A stretch of 64,000 bases of DNA from Nostoc sp. KVJ20 (GTDB lineage Bacteria > Cyanobacteriota > Cyanobacteriia > Cyanobacteriales > Nostocaceae), in contig NZ_KV757605.1 of NCBI RefSeq assembly GCF_001712795.1, forward strand, positions 26,212 to 90,211. The letters run 5' to 3'. The translations under genes and the position numbers were made by a program. The notes below the pieces were generated by a model. It ran no database searches. It saw nothing but the letters and a program-made list of their open reading frames with translations, and was not told the DNA's origin. Shown piece by piece: positions 28,160 to 37,037 of the stretch (position 1 is its first letter; every line of letters starts with the position of its first letter).

Positions 28160-29383
28160 ATGCCAAACTACGTTGCCCGTGTTCGGGATTCTCAAGGAAA
28201 ATCCCGAACGGAAAAAATTGTTGCAGAATCCTTGACGCAAGCTCGTACTAATCTCAGAGATCAAGGTTTTGTAATCCAAGAACTCAAGCAATCTCAGGGA
28301 TTTCAGCCAGATGTTGCTTTCAAAAAATTCCAGAATTCCTTAGTGAAGGTTTCTGTGAAGGACAAAGCCGTTTTTTCTCGTCAATTTGCCGTTTTGATGA
28401 ATGCGGGAGTTGCGATCGTTAGAAGTCTGGGGGTGCTTTCTGAACAGTGTAGTAATACTAAATTGAAACAAGCCCTTGTGGAAATTAGTACCGATGTTCA
28501 AAGCGGAATGAATCTTTCAGAGTCAATGCGGAAGCATCCTGACTGCTTTGATGGATTATATGTGAGTATGATTCAAGCTGGCGAAGTTGGTGGTGTTCTA
28601 GACGAAGTATTAAATCGTTTAGCCAAGTTATTAGAAGATGTTGCTCGCCTACAAAACCAAATTAAATCAGCATTATCTTATCCCACGGTCGTAGGTTTTA
28701 TCGCAGTTGCGATCTTTCTTGGTATGACCATTTTTCTTATTCCCATTTTTGCCAAGATTTTTACAGAACTCGGGACTGAATTACCAGCTCTAACGCAGTT
28801 TTTGATGGATGCTAGTCAATTTTTGAGAAGCCCGAAGGTTTTCGTGCTTATCGCTGTTCTTGTAGGACTGAAAGTTGCCTTTACACAATACGGTAAAACT
28901 CCTGTTGGCCGCATCACAATTGATCGTCTTTCCCTCAAGATGCCATTGTTTGGTGACTTAATTCAAAAATCTTCGGTTGCCCGCTTTAGCCGGACTTTTG
29001 GTTCTTTGACTCGTTCAGGTGTACCAATTTTAACTTGCTTGGAAATTGTCCGAGATACATCAGGAAACCAAGTAATTGCCAATGCCATAGATGCAGCCCG
29101 CATGGAGATTCAACAAGGAGGAATGATTAGCCTTGCTTTACAAAAAGATGCTGTTTTTCCGGCTATGGCAATTCAGATGATTAGTATCGGAGAAGAAACT
29201 GGAGAATTAGATGCAATGTTGATGAAAGTTGCCGATTTCTATGAAGATGAAGTCGAGCAAGCTGTAAAAGCAATGACTAGTATTTTAGAACCAGTGATGA
29301 TTGTAGTTTTAGGGGGAATGGTGGGAACCATTTTGTTAGCGATGTATCTACCGATGTTTGCGGTATTTGAAAAACTGGGATAA
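28160..29383 (+). CDS. pilC: Type IV pilus inner-membrane platform protein PilC
   Basis: A 407-residue GspF/PilC protein with two repeated cytoplasmic GspF domains (about 70-195 and 270-395) and three membrane segments (around 170-195, 220-240 and 375-400). Motifs: FSRQFAVLMNAGVAIVRSL and FSRTFGSLTRSGVPILTCL, the duplicated family signature. It anchors pilin assembly and couples PilB/PilT to the pilus. The 206-bp gap after pilT contains no ORF. Confidence 0.95.
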   Translation: MPNYVARVRDSQGKSRTEKIVAESLTQARTNLRDQGFVIQELKQSQGFQPDVAFKKFQNSLVKVSVKDKAVFSRQFAVLMNAGVAIVRSLGVLSEQCSNTKLKQALVEISTDVQSGMNLSESMRKHPDCFDGLYVSMIQAGEVGGVLDEVLNRLAKLLEDVARLQNQIKSALSYPTVVGFIAVAIFLGMTIFLIPIFAKIFTELGTELPALTQFLMDASQFLRSPKVFVLIAVLVGLKVAFTQYGKTPVGRITIDRLSLKMPLFGDLIQKSSVARFSRTFGSLTRSGVPILTCLEIVRDTSGNQVIANAIDAARMEIQQGGMISLALQKDAVFPAMAIQMISIGEETGELDAMLMKVADFYEDEVEQAVKAMTSILEPVMIVVLGGMVGTILLAMYLPMFAVFEKLG

Positions 29384-29384
29384 A

Positions 29385-29530
29385 AGATTAATAGTTAAGA
29401 GTTAGAAGTTATGAGTTAGGAATTAAATTTTCTATTCCTAACTTTTAACTCCTAACTCCTCACTCTTAACTCCTAACTCCTCACTCTTAACTCTTAACTC
29501 CTAACTCCTAACTCCTCACTATTTAATAAA
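29385..29530. repeat. STRR inverted arms after pilC
   Basis: A 'gagttag' run (29395-29425) is followed by many 'ctaactc' units (29436-29520). The purine-rich and pyrimidine-rich arms can pair, as at the other inverted STRR loci. Confidence 0.65.
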
Positions 29531-29532
29531 CT

Positions 29533-30093
29533 ATGACTGTGCAAAAATCTCAGTACGAGGCGAGTTTGGCAGAGTACAGCAATCATCTAGCTGCGATCGC
29601 CTTACTAAAGCAATATCGGCCATACTTGGAGATGATTCCCAGTCTGCGCCGTCCAGATGAAAGTGTCATCACTATCCCTTTGCCGATTGTTCGGCTTCGC
29701 AACACTGCTACAACAACCCCACAAACGATTTGCTTACCCTGTGATGTAGCAATTTTGATGTGCGATCCTGAGTGGAAAATCAAAACTGGAGCCGAAATTT
29801 TAGTTTTTATTCATCGCGCTCACGAAGACTTTTCTGATTTGTTGGGACGTTGGCGACAAACCCAAGTTTTTCTTGACAATGATTATGAGTGGTTGATGCC
29901 TCTCCGGCACAGTCATATTTTGAGTGAGGGAGCGAATACCATATATCCTTTGTTTGTCGTTTTTAGTGAGACTTTAGAACGCATCCAAAGAGGCCTTGTG
30001 GGAGCCGAACTCCCATTTATTATCCAAACACCAGATTTGCTACTTGAGGAAAATTTCACAGATATTTTCTCTCCAGAAGTTCCACCAGCTTAG
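29533..30093 (+). CDS. Conserved hypothetical protein downstream of pilC
   Basis: A 186-residue soluble protein with no membrane segment and no recognised domain. Visible features are PCDVAILMCDPEWKIKTGAE, FIHRAHEDFSDLLGRWRQTQ and LFVVFSETLERI. The even codon use and good start context indicate a real gene. Its position just after pilBTC and inside the flanking inverted repeat suggests a possible pilus or motility link, but that is context only. Confidence 0.65.
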   Translation: MTVQKSQYEASLAEYSNHLAAIALLKQYRPYLEMIPSLRRPDESVITIPLPIVRLRNTATTTPQTICLPCDVAILMCDPEWKIKTGAEILVFIHRAHEDFSDLLGRWRQTQVFLDNDYEWLMPLRHSHILSEGANTIYPLFVVFSETLERIQRGLVGAELPFIIQTPDLLLEENFTDIFSPEVPPA

Positions 30094-30109
30094 AAAAAGT
30101 TGGGAAATA

Positions 30110-30232
30110 TATAGGAATTCGCTTTGATTTCTGAACTAATTTGCGTAGGTAGGCAACAGGCAATAGGCAATAGGAAAGAAGGCTTCTTAGTTGTACTGGG
30201 TTTTTTCAGGAATCAAATATGAGTTTTATACC
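30110..30232 (-). repeat. Right arm of the long inverted repeat flanking pilBTC
   Basis: Reverse-complement partner of 24441-24583; about 123 bp here because it has fewer 'aggcaat' units. See that entry for shared blocks. Confidence 0.85.
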
Positions 30233-30738
30233 AGTTTTGTATTAAAGGACATATTGGTACTTAAGTACAAAATTGAACTTTGGACACAAATATTGAATCT
30301 GCAATCTAGCAGTAAAGTCGCAGACTTAAAGACAGCGACATAAAAAGAGCTACAAGTAGCTTTAACTCAAGGTTTGTAGTGATGACTGAAGCTATCACTA
30401 CAAGCAAATATTAATATTTTTATATTATCTATAGCAATCCGATTTGATGCTTGAAAAAATTTAAGTATACTTAGGGTGCGTTAGGACTTTGTTCTAACGC
30501 ACCAAAGTCTTTGGACGGTGTGTTACGCAACTTTTTCACACCCTACATGTATTTCAATAAAATAACATAGTTTTGATTTATCCTTTCCGACTTACTTAGT
30601 TATACAAAAATTTATTTTTACTTTTTGAATTTTTAATAGGAGAGTGATGAGGATTTGGCGAAGTTTCAGTAATCTTACTGTTACCAATAAATAATTGTCG
30701 TAGAATTAGAGACATTTCAGAGCAGATATTTTATACTA
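30233..30738. repeat. Spacer before the Ser/Thr kinase, with GGTGCGTTAG hairpin
   Basis: GGTGCGTTAG (30475-30484) pairs with CTAACGCACC (30494-30503), a 10-bp stem of a dispersed type, followed by a partial second copy (GGTGTGTTACGC). No gene is visible. The rest is AT-rich and may hold the kinase promoter. Confidence 0.6.
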
Positions 30739-31803
30739 ATGAATCGTTTTTCTCAGAAAATAACGAATTCTCAAGAGAGCATTTCACAACAAACTCAGTT
30801 GGGTCAGATGTGTGGTTCTAAACGTCTATTTCGCGATCGCTATGAAATACTGCAAATTTTGGGTAGAGGTGGTTTTGGCATCACGTTTTTAGCCAAAAAT
30901 GCCATATTACCAGGGAATCCCCTGTGTGTCATTAAACAACTTTCTCCAAAAGTGACTAGTCCCCAAAGTTGGCAAAGAGCATGTACACGCTTTGAAAAAG
31001 AAGCAAGAACTTTGGGTCAACTCGGCAGTCATTCGCAAATTCCCATGCTACTAGACTACTTTCAGGCAAATGGGGAGTTTTTTTTAATTCAAGAATATGT
31101 GCCGGGTTTGACTTTGGCACGAGAGGTGCGGCAAAATGGGCCTAAAAGCGAAGCCGCTGTCAAACAGTTTTTGCAAGAATTATTACCTGTATTACAGTAT
31201 CTTCATAAACATCATGTGATTCATCGCGATATTAAGCCCCAGAATTTATTGCGGTGTGAGTACGACGGGCGGGTAGTGCTAATTGATTTTGGTGCAGTGA
31301 AACAGCAATTAGTTAATGCTTATGAAAACTCTATCAATCAAGCTGCAAACACCAACTTTATCGGGACTAGAGGATTTGCACCACCAGAACAGTTTTCTCT
31401 ACGTCCAGTTTATGCCAGTGATATTTATGCATTGGGTGTAACTTGTATTTATATGTTGACTGCAAAAAGTCCTTTAGAATTTGACTATGACCCAAATACT
31501 GGTGAGATATGTTGGCAAAAACAGGTAAATATTAGCGACAGTTTCGCCCAGATTTTAGCAAAAATGGTGAAACTTACGTTAGATGAACGGTTTAAGAGTG
31601 CTGATGAAGTGATGAAAGCCTTAAGTTATGAAAGTTATTTGCCTAGTTTGGCTAACTGTCTAACTACCCAAAAATTAAATAATAAAAGTATTACACAGCA
31701 CGAAATTACACAATACGAAAATTATGATGTATACGTACCACCTGTAGCCAGAACTGCAAGTGCCATTCGGAAATGGAGATCAAGGCTTAAGGAAACAAGG
31801 TAG
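30739..31803 (+). CDS. Serine/threonine protein kinase
   Basis: A 354-residue Hanks-type kinase. The catalytic domain spans about residues 34-300: glycine loop ILGRGGFGITFLA, VAIK-equivalent lysine in CVIKQLS, catalytic loop HVIHRDIKPQNLL, DFGAVK in place of the canonical DFG-L, and GTRGFAPPEQ. No membrane segment or sensor domain is seen; the C-terminal 50 residues are basic. The DFGAVKQ form is typical of cyanobacterial SpkB-like kinases. It is followed 440 bp later by a second kinase with WD40 repeats. Confidence 0.9.
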   Translation: MNRFSQKITNSQESISQQTQLGQMCGSKRLFRDRYEILQILGRGGFGITFLAKNAILPGNPLCVIKQLSPKVTSPQSWQRACTRFEKEARTLGQLGSHSQIPMLLDYFQANGEFFLIQEYVPGLTLAREVRQNGPKSEAAVKQFLQELLPVLQYLHKHHVIHRDIKPQNLLRCEYDGRVVLIDFGAVKQQLVNAYENSINQAANTNFIGTRGFAPPEQFSLRPVYASDIYALGVTCIYMLTAKSPLEFDYDPNTGEICWQKQVNISDSFAQILAKMVKLTLDERFKSADEVMKALSYESYLPSLANCLTTQKLNNKSITQHEITQYENYDVYVPPVARTASAIRKWRSRLKETR

Positions 31804-32242
31804 CATAGTTTAGTTGAAGCCTTTTTTTATTTCAAGTATCAAATGAATAATTAATCATGGACTATTTAAAATAGCCAAAACAAATTTAGTAAGCATTTTA
31901 ACTATATTGGCTCGTCAGTGATGATTAATTAATCAGGGTTTATCTTTAATACTTAGTAAGTTATCGCTTGCCAATATACAAGCAAAATTACTAGGTTTAA
32001 CAGTTCAGAAAAATATTTCTATTCAGATTAATATATAATCGATAGAATAATTAATCTTATGGCTCTCGTAGTTTTCCACAGATGAGGAAGACTGACTACT
32101 ATTTACAAACGCTAGCTATATAAGTAATTCCCCAATCCCCAGAACAGGGTTTTCTACCACAAGTAAGCGAGAGTCAATATTCTTAAGGGAAAGTTCGGGG
32201 CAAACTTAGCCTAAGTTGTCATGCAGTCGCGCCTGTCAGATC
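31804..32242. other. AT-rich intergenic region
   Basis: No ORF, hairpin or tandem repeat stands out. A single exact DnaA-box sequence TTTTCCACA lies at 32072-32080; alone it is not evidence of an origin. Confidence 0.5.
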
Positions 32243-34279
32243 ATGATCTGCTGCTTAAATCCCGATTGCCCAAATCCCCTGAATCCTAATGGAAAGAAGT
32301 TTTGCCAAAGTTGTAGCACCCCATTGGTGTCACTTTTAAGAAATCGCTTCCGTGTCATCCGAGTCCTTTCAGATGAGGGGGGATTTGGGAGAACCTATCT
32401 ATCAGAAGACGTAGATAAACTCAATGAACGTTGTGTTATCAAGCAATTAGCTCCAAAATTTCAAGGAACTTGGTCGCAAAAAAAGGCGATGGAGTTGTTT
32501 GCTGAAGAAGCGCAACGATTACAAGACCTTGGGGAACATCCCCAAATTCCGACTTTGCTAGCTTACTTTGAACAAGATGGCTGCCTATATTTAGTGCAGC
32601 AGTTTGTCAATGGAGAAAATTTGTTAAAGGAGTTGCAACAGCGCAAGGTATATAATTCTAGGGAAATTCAATCTATTTTGTTAGATTTACTGCCCATCCT
32701 GAAATTTATCCACGATCGCAAAATCATTCATCGCGATATCAAGCCAGAAAATATTATCCGCAATAAAAATGATGGGCGATTAAACCTGATTGATTTTGGC
32801 TCCTCAAAGCAATTTACTGCCAAAGTTCAGCATAAATCTGGTACATCCATTGGTTCACATGGTTATTCTCCCTTAGAACAGATTAGAGATGGTAAAGCTT
32901 TCCCCGCCAGTGACTTGTTCGGTTTGGGGGCTACCTGCTTTCATCTGCTTACGGGAAATTCCCCCTTTCAATTGTGGATGGAATCTGGGTACGCCTGGGT
33001 GAGTAATTGGCGGGAATATTTACGGAGTCCATTAAATCCTGAGTTAGATTTTGTCATCGACAAGCTTTTGAAAAAAGATGTCCATGAACGTTACCAGTCA
33101 GTCGATGAAGTTCTCAGAGACTTGACTCCCAAACAACTCCTCGCACTACCACCAGCGGGTAAGTCATCTGGGAAAATACCACCGACTAAAGCTCCATATT
33201 TACCAAAAAGTTATCCCTTACTGAAAACTTTCATATTGGTAAGTGCTTTCATTCTATTGTTCGGATTTCAAGAATCTTGGTATAAACATTTTCGCCGCAT
33301 CCAAACCAGTTTAGTCTCTAGGCTGAGTCAGCATAATAGTTCTACCAAAGATGAAGCATTTTTAGGTCAGCCACTAAATATTACTTTGGGAAAGGCTTCC
33401 TTAGCTAATACCCTTCAAGGACATGAAAACTCGGTTTTATCCGTCGCCATCAGCCCCGATGGCAAAACCATAGCCAGCAGTGGCGACGATCGCAAAATTA
33501 AACTTTGGAATCTCGCAACAGGTAGCCCAATCTCTTCATTCAACACCTATTCTCAGCAGGTGAATGCCGTGGTAATTAGCCCAGATGGCAAAACTCTGGT
33601 GACTGGTAATGATGACAACACCATCAAAATTTGGAATTTGGGCACAGGAAAACAAATTCGCACTCTGACAGGGCATTCTGACTCAGTTCATGCCCTAGCC
33701 ATCAGTGCTGATAGCCAGACCCTACTTAGTGGTAGTGATGATAACACCATCAAGATATGGGATTTAGCAACAGGAGAGCAAATTCGGACACTGGTAGGGC
33801 ATACATTCTGGGTGCGATCAGTGGCCATCAGCCCTGATAGCGTGATTCTTGCTAGTGGGAGTTTTGACAAGACGATCAAAATCTGGAATCTCACAAAAGG
33901 GTACTCAATCCGGACACTAGAAGGAAATTCTCAAACAGTAACAACAGTGGCTATAAGTCCAGATGGTAAAACTTTAGCCAGTGGTAGCCGCGATCGCACC
34001 ATCAAACTTTGGAATCTAGCTACCGGAAAAGAAATTCGTACACTGGTGGGACATGTAAACACTGTCACAACCTTAGCCTTCAGTGCCGATGGTAAAATGA
34101 TTGCTAGTGGTAGCCGCGATCGCACCATCAAACTTTGGAATCCAGCCACAGGAGCGGAAATTCTCACATTAGCGGGGCACACTAACACAGTGACATCCGT
34201 TACCTTCAGTCCTGATGACAAAACCCTTATCAGCGGTTGTGAAGATAATACTATTAAGATTTGGCGTTTATCTCAGTGA
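32243..34279 (+). CDS. Serine/threonine kinase with seven WD40 repeats
   Basis: About 678 residues. Order: N-terminal zinc-ribbon (CCLNPDCPNP...KKFCQSCSTPL, residues 3-28), kinase domain (about 35-305; catalytic loop IIHRDIKPENII, DFGSSKQ), a single membrane segment (TFILVSAFILLFGF, about 335-350), then seven WD40 blades from about 395 to the end, each closing with IK(I/L)W. Seven blades make one complete propeller, so the sensor/scaffold domain is probably on the far side of the membrane from the kinase. The ATG at 32243 (MICCLNPDCPN) fits family N-termini; the upstream TTG is less likely. Several repeats are near identical at DNA level (around 33,970-34,140), with HIP1-like CGATCGC sites. 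Confidence 0.92.
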   Translation: MICCLNPDCPNPLNPNGKKFCQSCSTPLVSLLRNRFRVIRVLSDEGGFGRTYLSEDVDKLNERCVIKQLAPKFQGTWSQKKAMELFAEEAQRLQDLGEHPQIPTLLAYFEQDGCLYLVQQFVNGENLLKELQQRKVYNSREIQSILLDLLPILKFIHDRKIIHRDIKPENIIRNKNDGRLNLIDFGSSKQFTAKVQHKSGTSIGSHGYSPLEQIRDGKAFPASDLFGLGATCFHLLTGNSPFQLWMESGYAWVSNWREYLRSPLNPELDFVIDKLLKKDVHERYQSVDEVLRDLTPKQLLALPPAGKSSGKIPPTKAPYLPKSYPLLKTFILVSAFILLFGFQESWYKHFRRIQTSLVSRLSQHNSSTKDEAFLGQPLNITLGKASLANTLQGHENSVLSVAISPDGKTIASSGDDRKIKLWNLATGSPISSFNTYSQQVNAVVISPDGKTLVTGNDDNTIKIWNLGTGKQIRTLTGHSDSVHALAISADSQTLLSGSDDNTIKIWDLATGEQIRTLVGHTFWVRSVAISPDSVILASGSFDKTIKIWNLTKGYSIRTLEGNSQTVTTVAISPDGKTLASGSRDRTIKLWNLATGKEIRTLVGHVNTVTTLAFSADGKMIASGSRDRTIKLWNPATGAEILTLAGHTNTVTSVTFSPDDKTLISGCEDNTIKIWRLSQ

Positions 34280-34345
34280 TTGGGAACTGGGGATTGGGGA
34301 TTGGGGATTGGGGATTGGGGATTGGGGAGAAATGACAAATGACCA
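34280..34345. repeat. STRR 'ggggatt' array
   Basis: Five to six tandem copies of GGGGATT follow the kinase stop. Short 'aatgaca' repeats come next, ahead of the sensor kinase. Confidence 0.75.
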
Positions 34346-34402
34346 ATGACAAATGACAAATCCCCAATTGCGATAGACTGTCTCAAGTGGGGAGGGGTAA
34401 AA

Positions 34403-36007
34403 ATGAGCAGCATCACCAGCCATCGCCGCGATCGCAGGTTTGGGATTAAAATACCGAAACTGTTTTTAGGTTGGCAGCAAGTATTTGGAGAAGCACGCAC
34501 CCGAATTTTATTCTGGTACTTGCTGATTTTGGGGATAACCTTTCTCATCGCTATACCCGCCTTTCGCTATAAGCTCTACCAGCGCATTGATGAACGGGTT
34601 CGTCGAGATATGGTAGAAGATATGGCGGCTTTTAATGCGTTAATTAAAGGTGAAACCTTTGCTCCAGATGATGCACTCGCTGAGGACGATTCAGAAGACA
34701 TAGTGATTGGGCCAGAGCAATTGAAATGGTTGTTGGCTGGCAAAAAACAAATCGCTCCTCCAACTTCCAAAGAAGATTTGATCAGACTTTTCAGAGCTTA
34801 TCTGTTATATCGACTACCAGAGGATGATTCTTATTTCATCACGTTTGTTGATGGTGAATTTTATAAATCTAGCCCCAGAGCGCGTCCTAAACCACTTGCT
34901 AAAGACTCACCACTCATGGAGCGGTGGGCAAAACAAACTCAACCAGAACAGGGAGAAAAAGAATTTTCCGATCCCGATCTTAGTAAGATCCTTTACATGG
35001 TGGAACCGATTAAAATTAATGGACAAACTCAGGGAGTCTTCGTTGTTGCCCATAGTGCAGTTGGTGAACGTGCAGAAGCCCTAGAAGCAGTTTCGGTAAT
35101 TATTGAGGTTTCTAGTCTAGTGTTTGTGGTGTCCTTCATCCTGGCGTGGTTGGCGGCGGGACGGGTGCTATCTCCTCTACGGACAATTACTGCTACTGCT
35201 CATGCAATTAGTGAGTCAGATTTAACCCAACGCTTACCTGCGCGAGGTAAGGGAGAACTGGCAGAATTAGCAAAGACATTCAACGAAATGATGGACAGAC
35301 TAGAGGCAGCTTTTGCTACGCAGCAAGAATTTGTCAACGATGCTGGGCATGAATTGCGGACTCCAATTACCATCATTCGCGGACATCTGGAACTGATGGG
35401 AGATGACCCCCAAGAGCAACAGGAAACCTTGGCGCTGGTCATGGGAGAATTAGACCGGATGAGCCGTCTGGTGGATGACATGATTTTGTTGGCGAAGGCA
35501 GAACGCTTAGATTTTTTGCAGTTGACGACGGTGAATGTAGCAGACTTAACCCAAGAGTTATTTGTCAAAACTCAGGCATTAGCAGAGCGAGATTGGCAAA
35601 TAGATGCGATCGCAAGGGGTCAGATTATAGTTGACCGCCAAAGAATTACTGAGGCTGTGATTAATCTGGCGCAGAATGCGACTCAGCATACAGCAAAGAG
35701 TGATACTATCTCCATAGGTTGTGCGATCGCTAAAGGAAAGGTGCGTTTCTGGGTACGCGATACAGGCGAAGGCATTCCCCTTGTTGATCAAAAACGGATT
35801 TTTGAACGTTTTGCTCGAACTTCTAACAGTCGTCGTCGCTCTGAGGGTGCGGGATTGGGACTGTCAATTGTCCGAGCGATCGCAGAGGCCCACGGTGGAC
35901 AAGTGTTACTTCGGAGTCAACTAGGAAAAGGTTCGATGTTTACCATCGTTTTACCCCTCGATCCCCCGCAGGAAATGAGTGCTTATGGCCAACATTCTCA
36001 TCGCTGA
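34403..36007 (+). CDS. Membrane-bound sensor histidine kinase
   Basis: About 534 residues. First membrane segment about 30-50 (ILFWYLLILGITFLIAIPAF), a periplasmic sensory region (about 50-225), second segment about 232-252, HAMP domain (RVLSPLRTITATAHAI), HisKA with H-box in DAGHELRTPITII, and HATPase with N-box (NLAQNATQHT), DTGEGIP and GLGLSIVRAIAEAHGG. A classical two-component sensor. The ATG at 34403 (MSSITSHRRD) is preferred to the upstream in-frame ATG in repeat DNA. The 3' end overlaps the response-regulator gene by 23 bp, so they are co-translated partners. The signal is unknown. Confidence 0.93.
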   Translation: MSSITSHRRDRRFGIKIPKLFLGWQQVFGEARTRILFWYLLILGITFLIAIPAFRYKLYQRIDERVRRDMVEDMAAFNALIKGETFAPDDALAEDDSEDIVIGPEQLKWLLAGKKQIAPPTSKEDLIRLFRAYLLYRLPEDDSYFITFVDGEFYKSSPRARPKPLAKDSPLMERWAKQTQPEQGEKEFSDPDLSKILYMVEPIKINGQTQGVFVVAHSAVGERAEALEAVSVIIEVSSLVFVVSFILAWLAAGRVLSPLRTITATAHAISESDLTQRLPARGKGELAELAKTFNEMMDRLEAAFATQQEFVNDAGHELRTPITIIRGHLELMGDDPQEQQETLALVMGELDRMSRLVDDMILLAKAERLDFLQLTTVNVADLTQELFVKTQALAERDWQIDAIARGQIIVDRQRITEAVINLAQNATQHTAKSDTISIGCAIAKGKVRFWVRDTGEGIPLVDQKRIFERFARTSNSRRRSEGAGLGLSIVRAIAEAHGGQVLLRSQLGKGSMFTIVLPLDPPQEMSAYGQHSHR

Positions 36008-36653
36008 AGATGAACCCCGGATTGCTTCATTTATTGAGAAAGGATTGCGATCGCAAGGATTTACAACAACAACTGTTACCGATGGGTTGTATGTGCTAGA
36101 CATAGCACATAATGGAAGCTTTGACTTACTAATTTTGGATTTGGGATTACCTGGAAAAGATGGATTTCAGGTACTCGAAGAACTGCGGGGACAGGGGGAA
36201 GATTTACCTGTAATTATCCTCTCGGCTCGGAGTGATATTCACGATAAAGTTGCTGGACTAGAAGGGGGCGCAGATGATTATGTCACCAAACCCTTCCGAT
36301 TTGAAGAACTTCTGGCGCGGGTAAAGTTGCGTTTGCGAAGTGCTAGACCTGTGAGAAATGACCAAGAATTTCTCCTCCAAGCGGGTAACGTGGTGCTTGA
36401 TTTGCGAACTCGACAGGTAAAAGTAGGCGATCGCTTTGTAGAATTACCTGCTCGTGAATTTACAATGGCAGAAATGTTTTGTCGTCATCCCGGACAAGTT
36501 ATAAGTCGCGAACAACTGCTAGATTACGTTTGGGGCTACGACTATAATCCAGGTTCTAATATTGTCGATGTATATGTCGGTTATCTCCGCAAGAAACTAG
36601 GTAGTAACCTCATTGAAACCGTTAGAGGGATGGGTTATCGCTTGCGAACCTGA
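35985..36653 (+). CDS. OmpR/PhoB-family response regulator
   Basis: About 222 residues: receiver domain (MANILIAEDEPRIASFIEKG, phospho-aspartate in LLILDLGLPGKDG at about residue 52, conserved KPF near 101) and a C-terminal winged-helix DNA-binding domain (LPAREFTMAEMFCRHPGQ and VYVGYLRKKLG). The start at 35985 (MANIL) is the usual family start. It overlaps the sensor kinase gene, its probable phosphodonor. The regulon cannot be read here. No obvious terminator follows; the next feature is the predicted replication origin. Confidence 0.94.
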   Translation: MANILIAEDEPRIASFIEKGLRSQGFTTTTVTDGLYVLDIAHNGSFDLLILDLGLPGKDGFQVLEELRGQGEDLPVIILSARSDIHDKVAGLEGGADDYVTKPFRFEELLARVKLRLRSARPVRNDQEFLLQAGNVVLDLRTRQVKVGDRFVELPAREFTMAEMFCRHPGQVISREQLLDYVWGYDYNPGSNIVDVYVGYLRKKLGSNLIETVRGMGYRLRT

Positions 36654-36819
36654 AAACTTTCTGGATGATGCGCTGGCAAAACTAACCGCTGGTTTCCTCT
36701 CCCATCTCCTAAGCCGGCTTGTTGTAATTCTTCGAGTCATAACTATATAAATTACAAAGAAAGGCAGGAGCTAGAAGACAGGAGACAGAAGGAAAAAATT
36801 ATTAACAGAAACTACTTTA

Positions 36820-37025
36820 CATCTGTGGAAAACCTGTGGAAAAACTATGGCAGTTTTCCACAAGGTAATTATACTTAATTAAGTTTTACTAGCAAAATAT
36901 CAAGTTTTCCACAGTTTTTTCCACAATCTAAGTTAAATTTAATCAATTTTTATACGTTACTTAATATTATTGACTAATTATTCAGTCATCAAGGCTAATG
37001 TTTACGGTGCTGGTTGTGGAAAACT
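36820..37025. other. oriC: Predicted chromosomal replication origin (oriC), DnaA-box cluster
   Basis: Six exact copies of the cyanobacterial-type DnaA box TTTTCCACA lie in about 200 bp: minus-strand at 36824-36832, 36835-36843 and 37015-37023; plus-strand at 36854-36862, 36905-36913 and 36917-36925. Between the fifth and sixth boxes (36926-37000) lies a strongly AT-rich stretch suited to unwinding. The cluster sits directly past the 3' end of dnaA. Density and proximity to dnaA make origin the best call. A GC-skew switch at this point would confirm it. Confidence 0.8.
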
Positions 37026-37037
37026 TAAAATAAATCT

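Noticed and set aside
32072..32080. A lone DnaA box TTTTCCACA before the WD40 kinase
   Set aside because: A single 9-mer is expected by chance at this frequency. The cluster at 36.8-37.0 kb is the supported origin.
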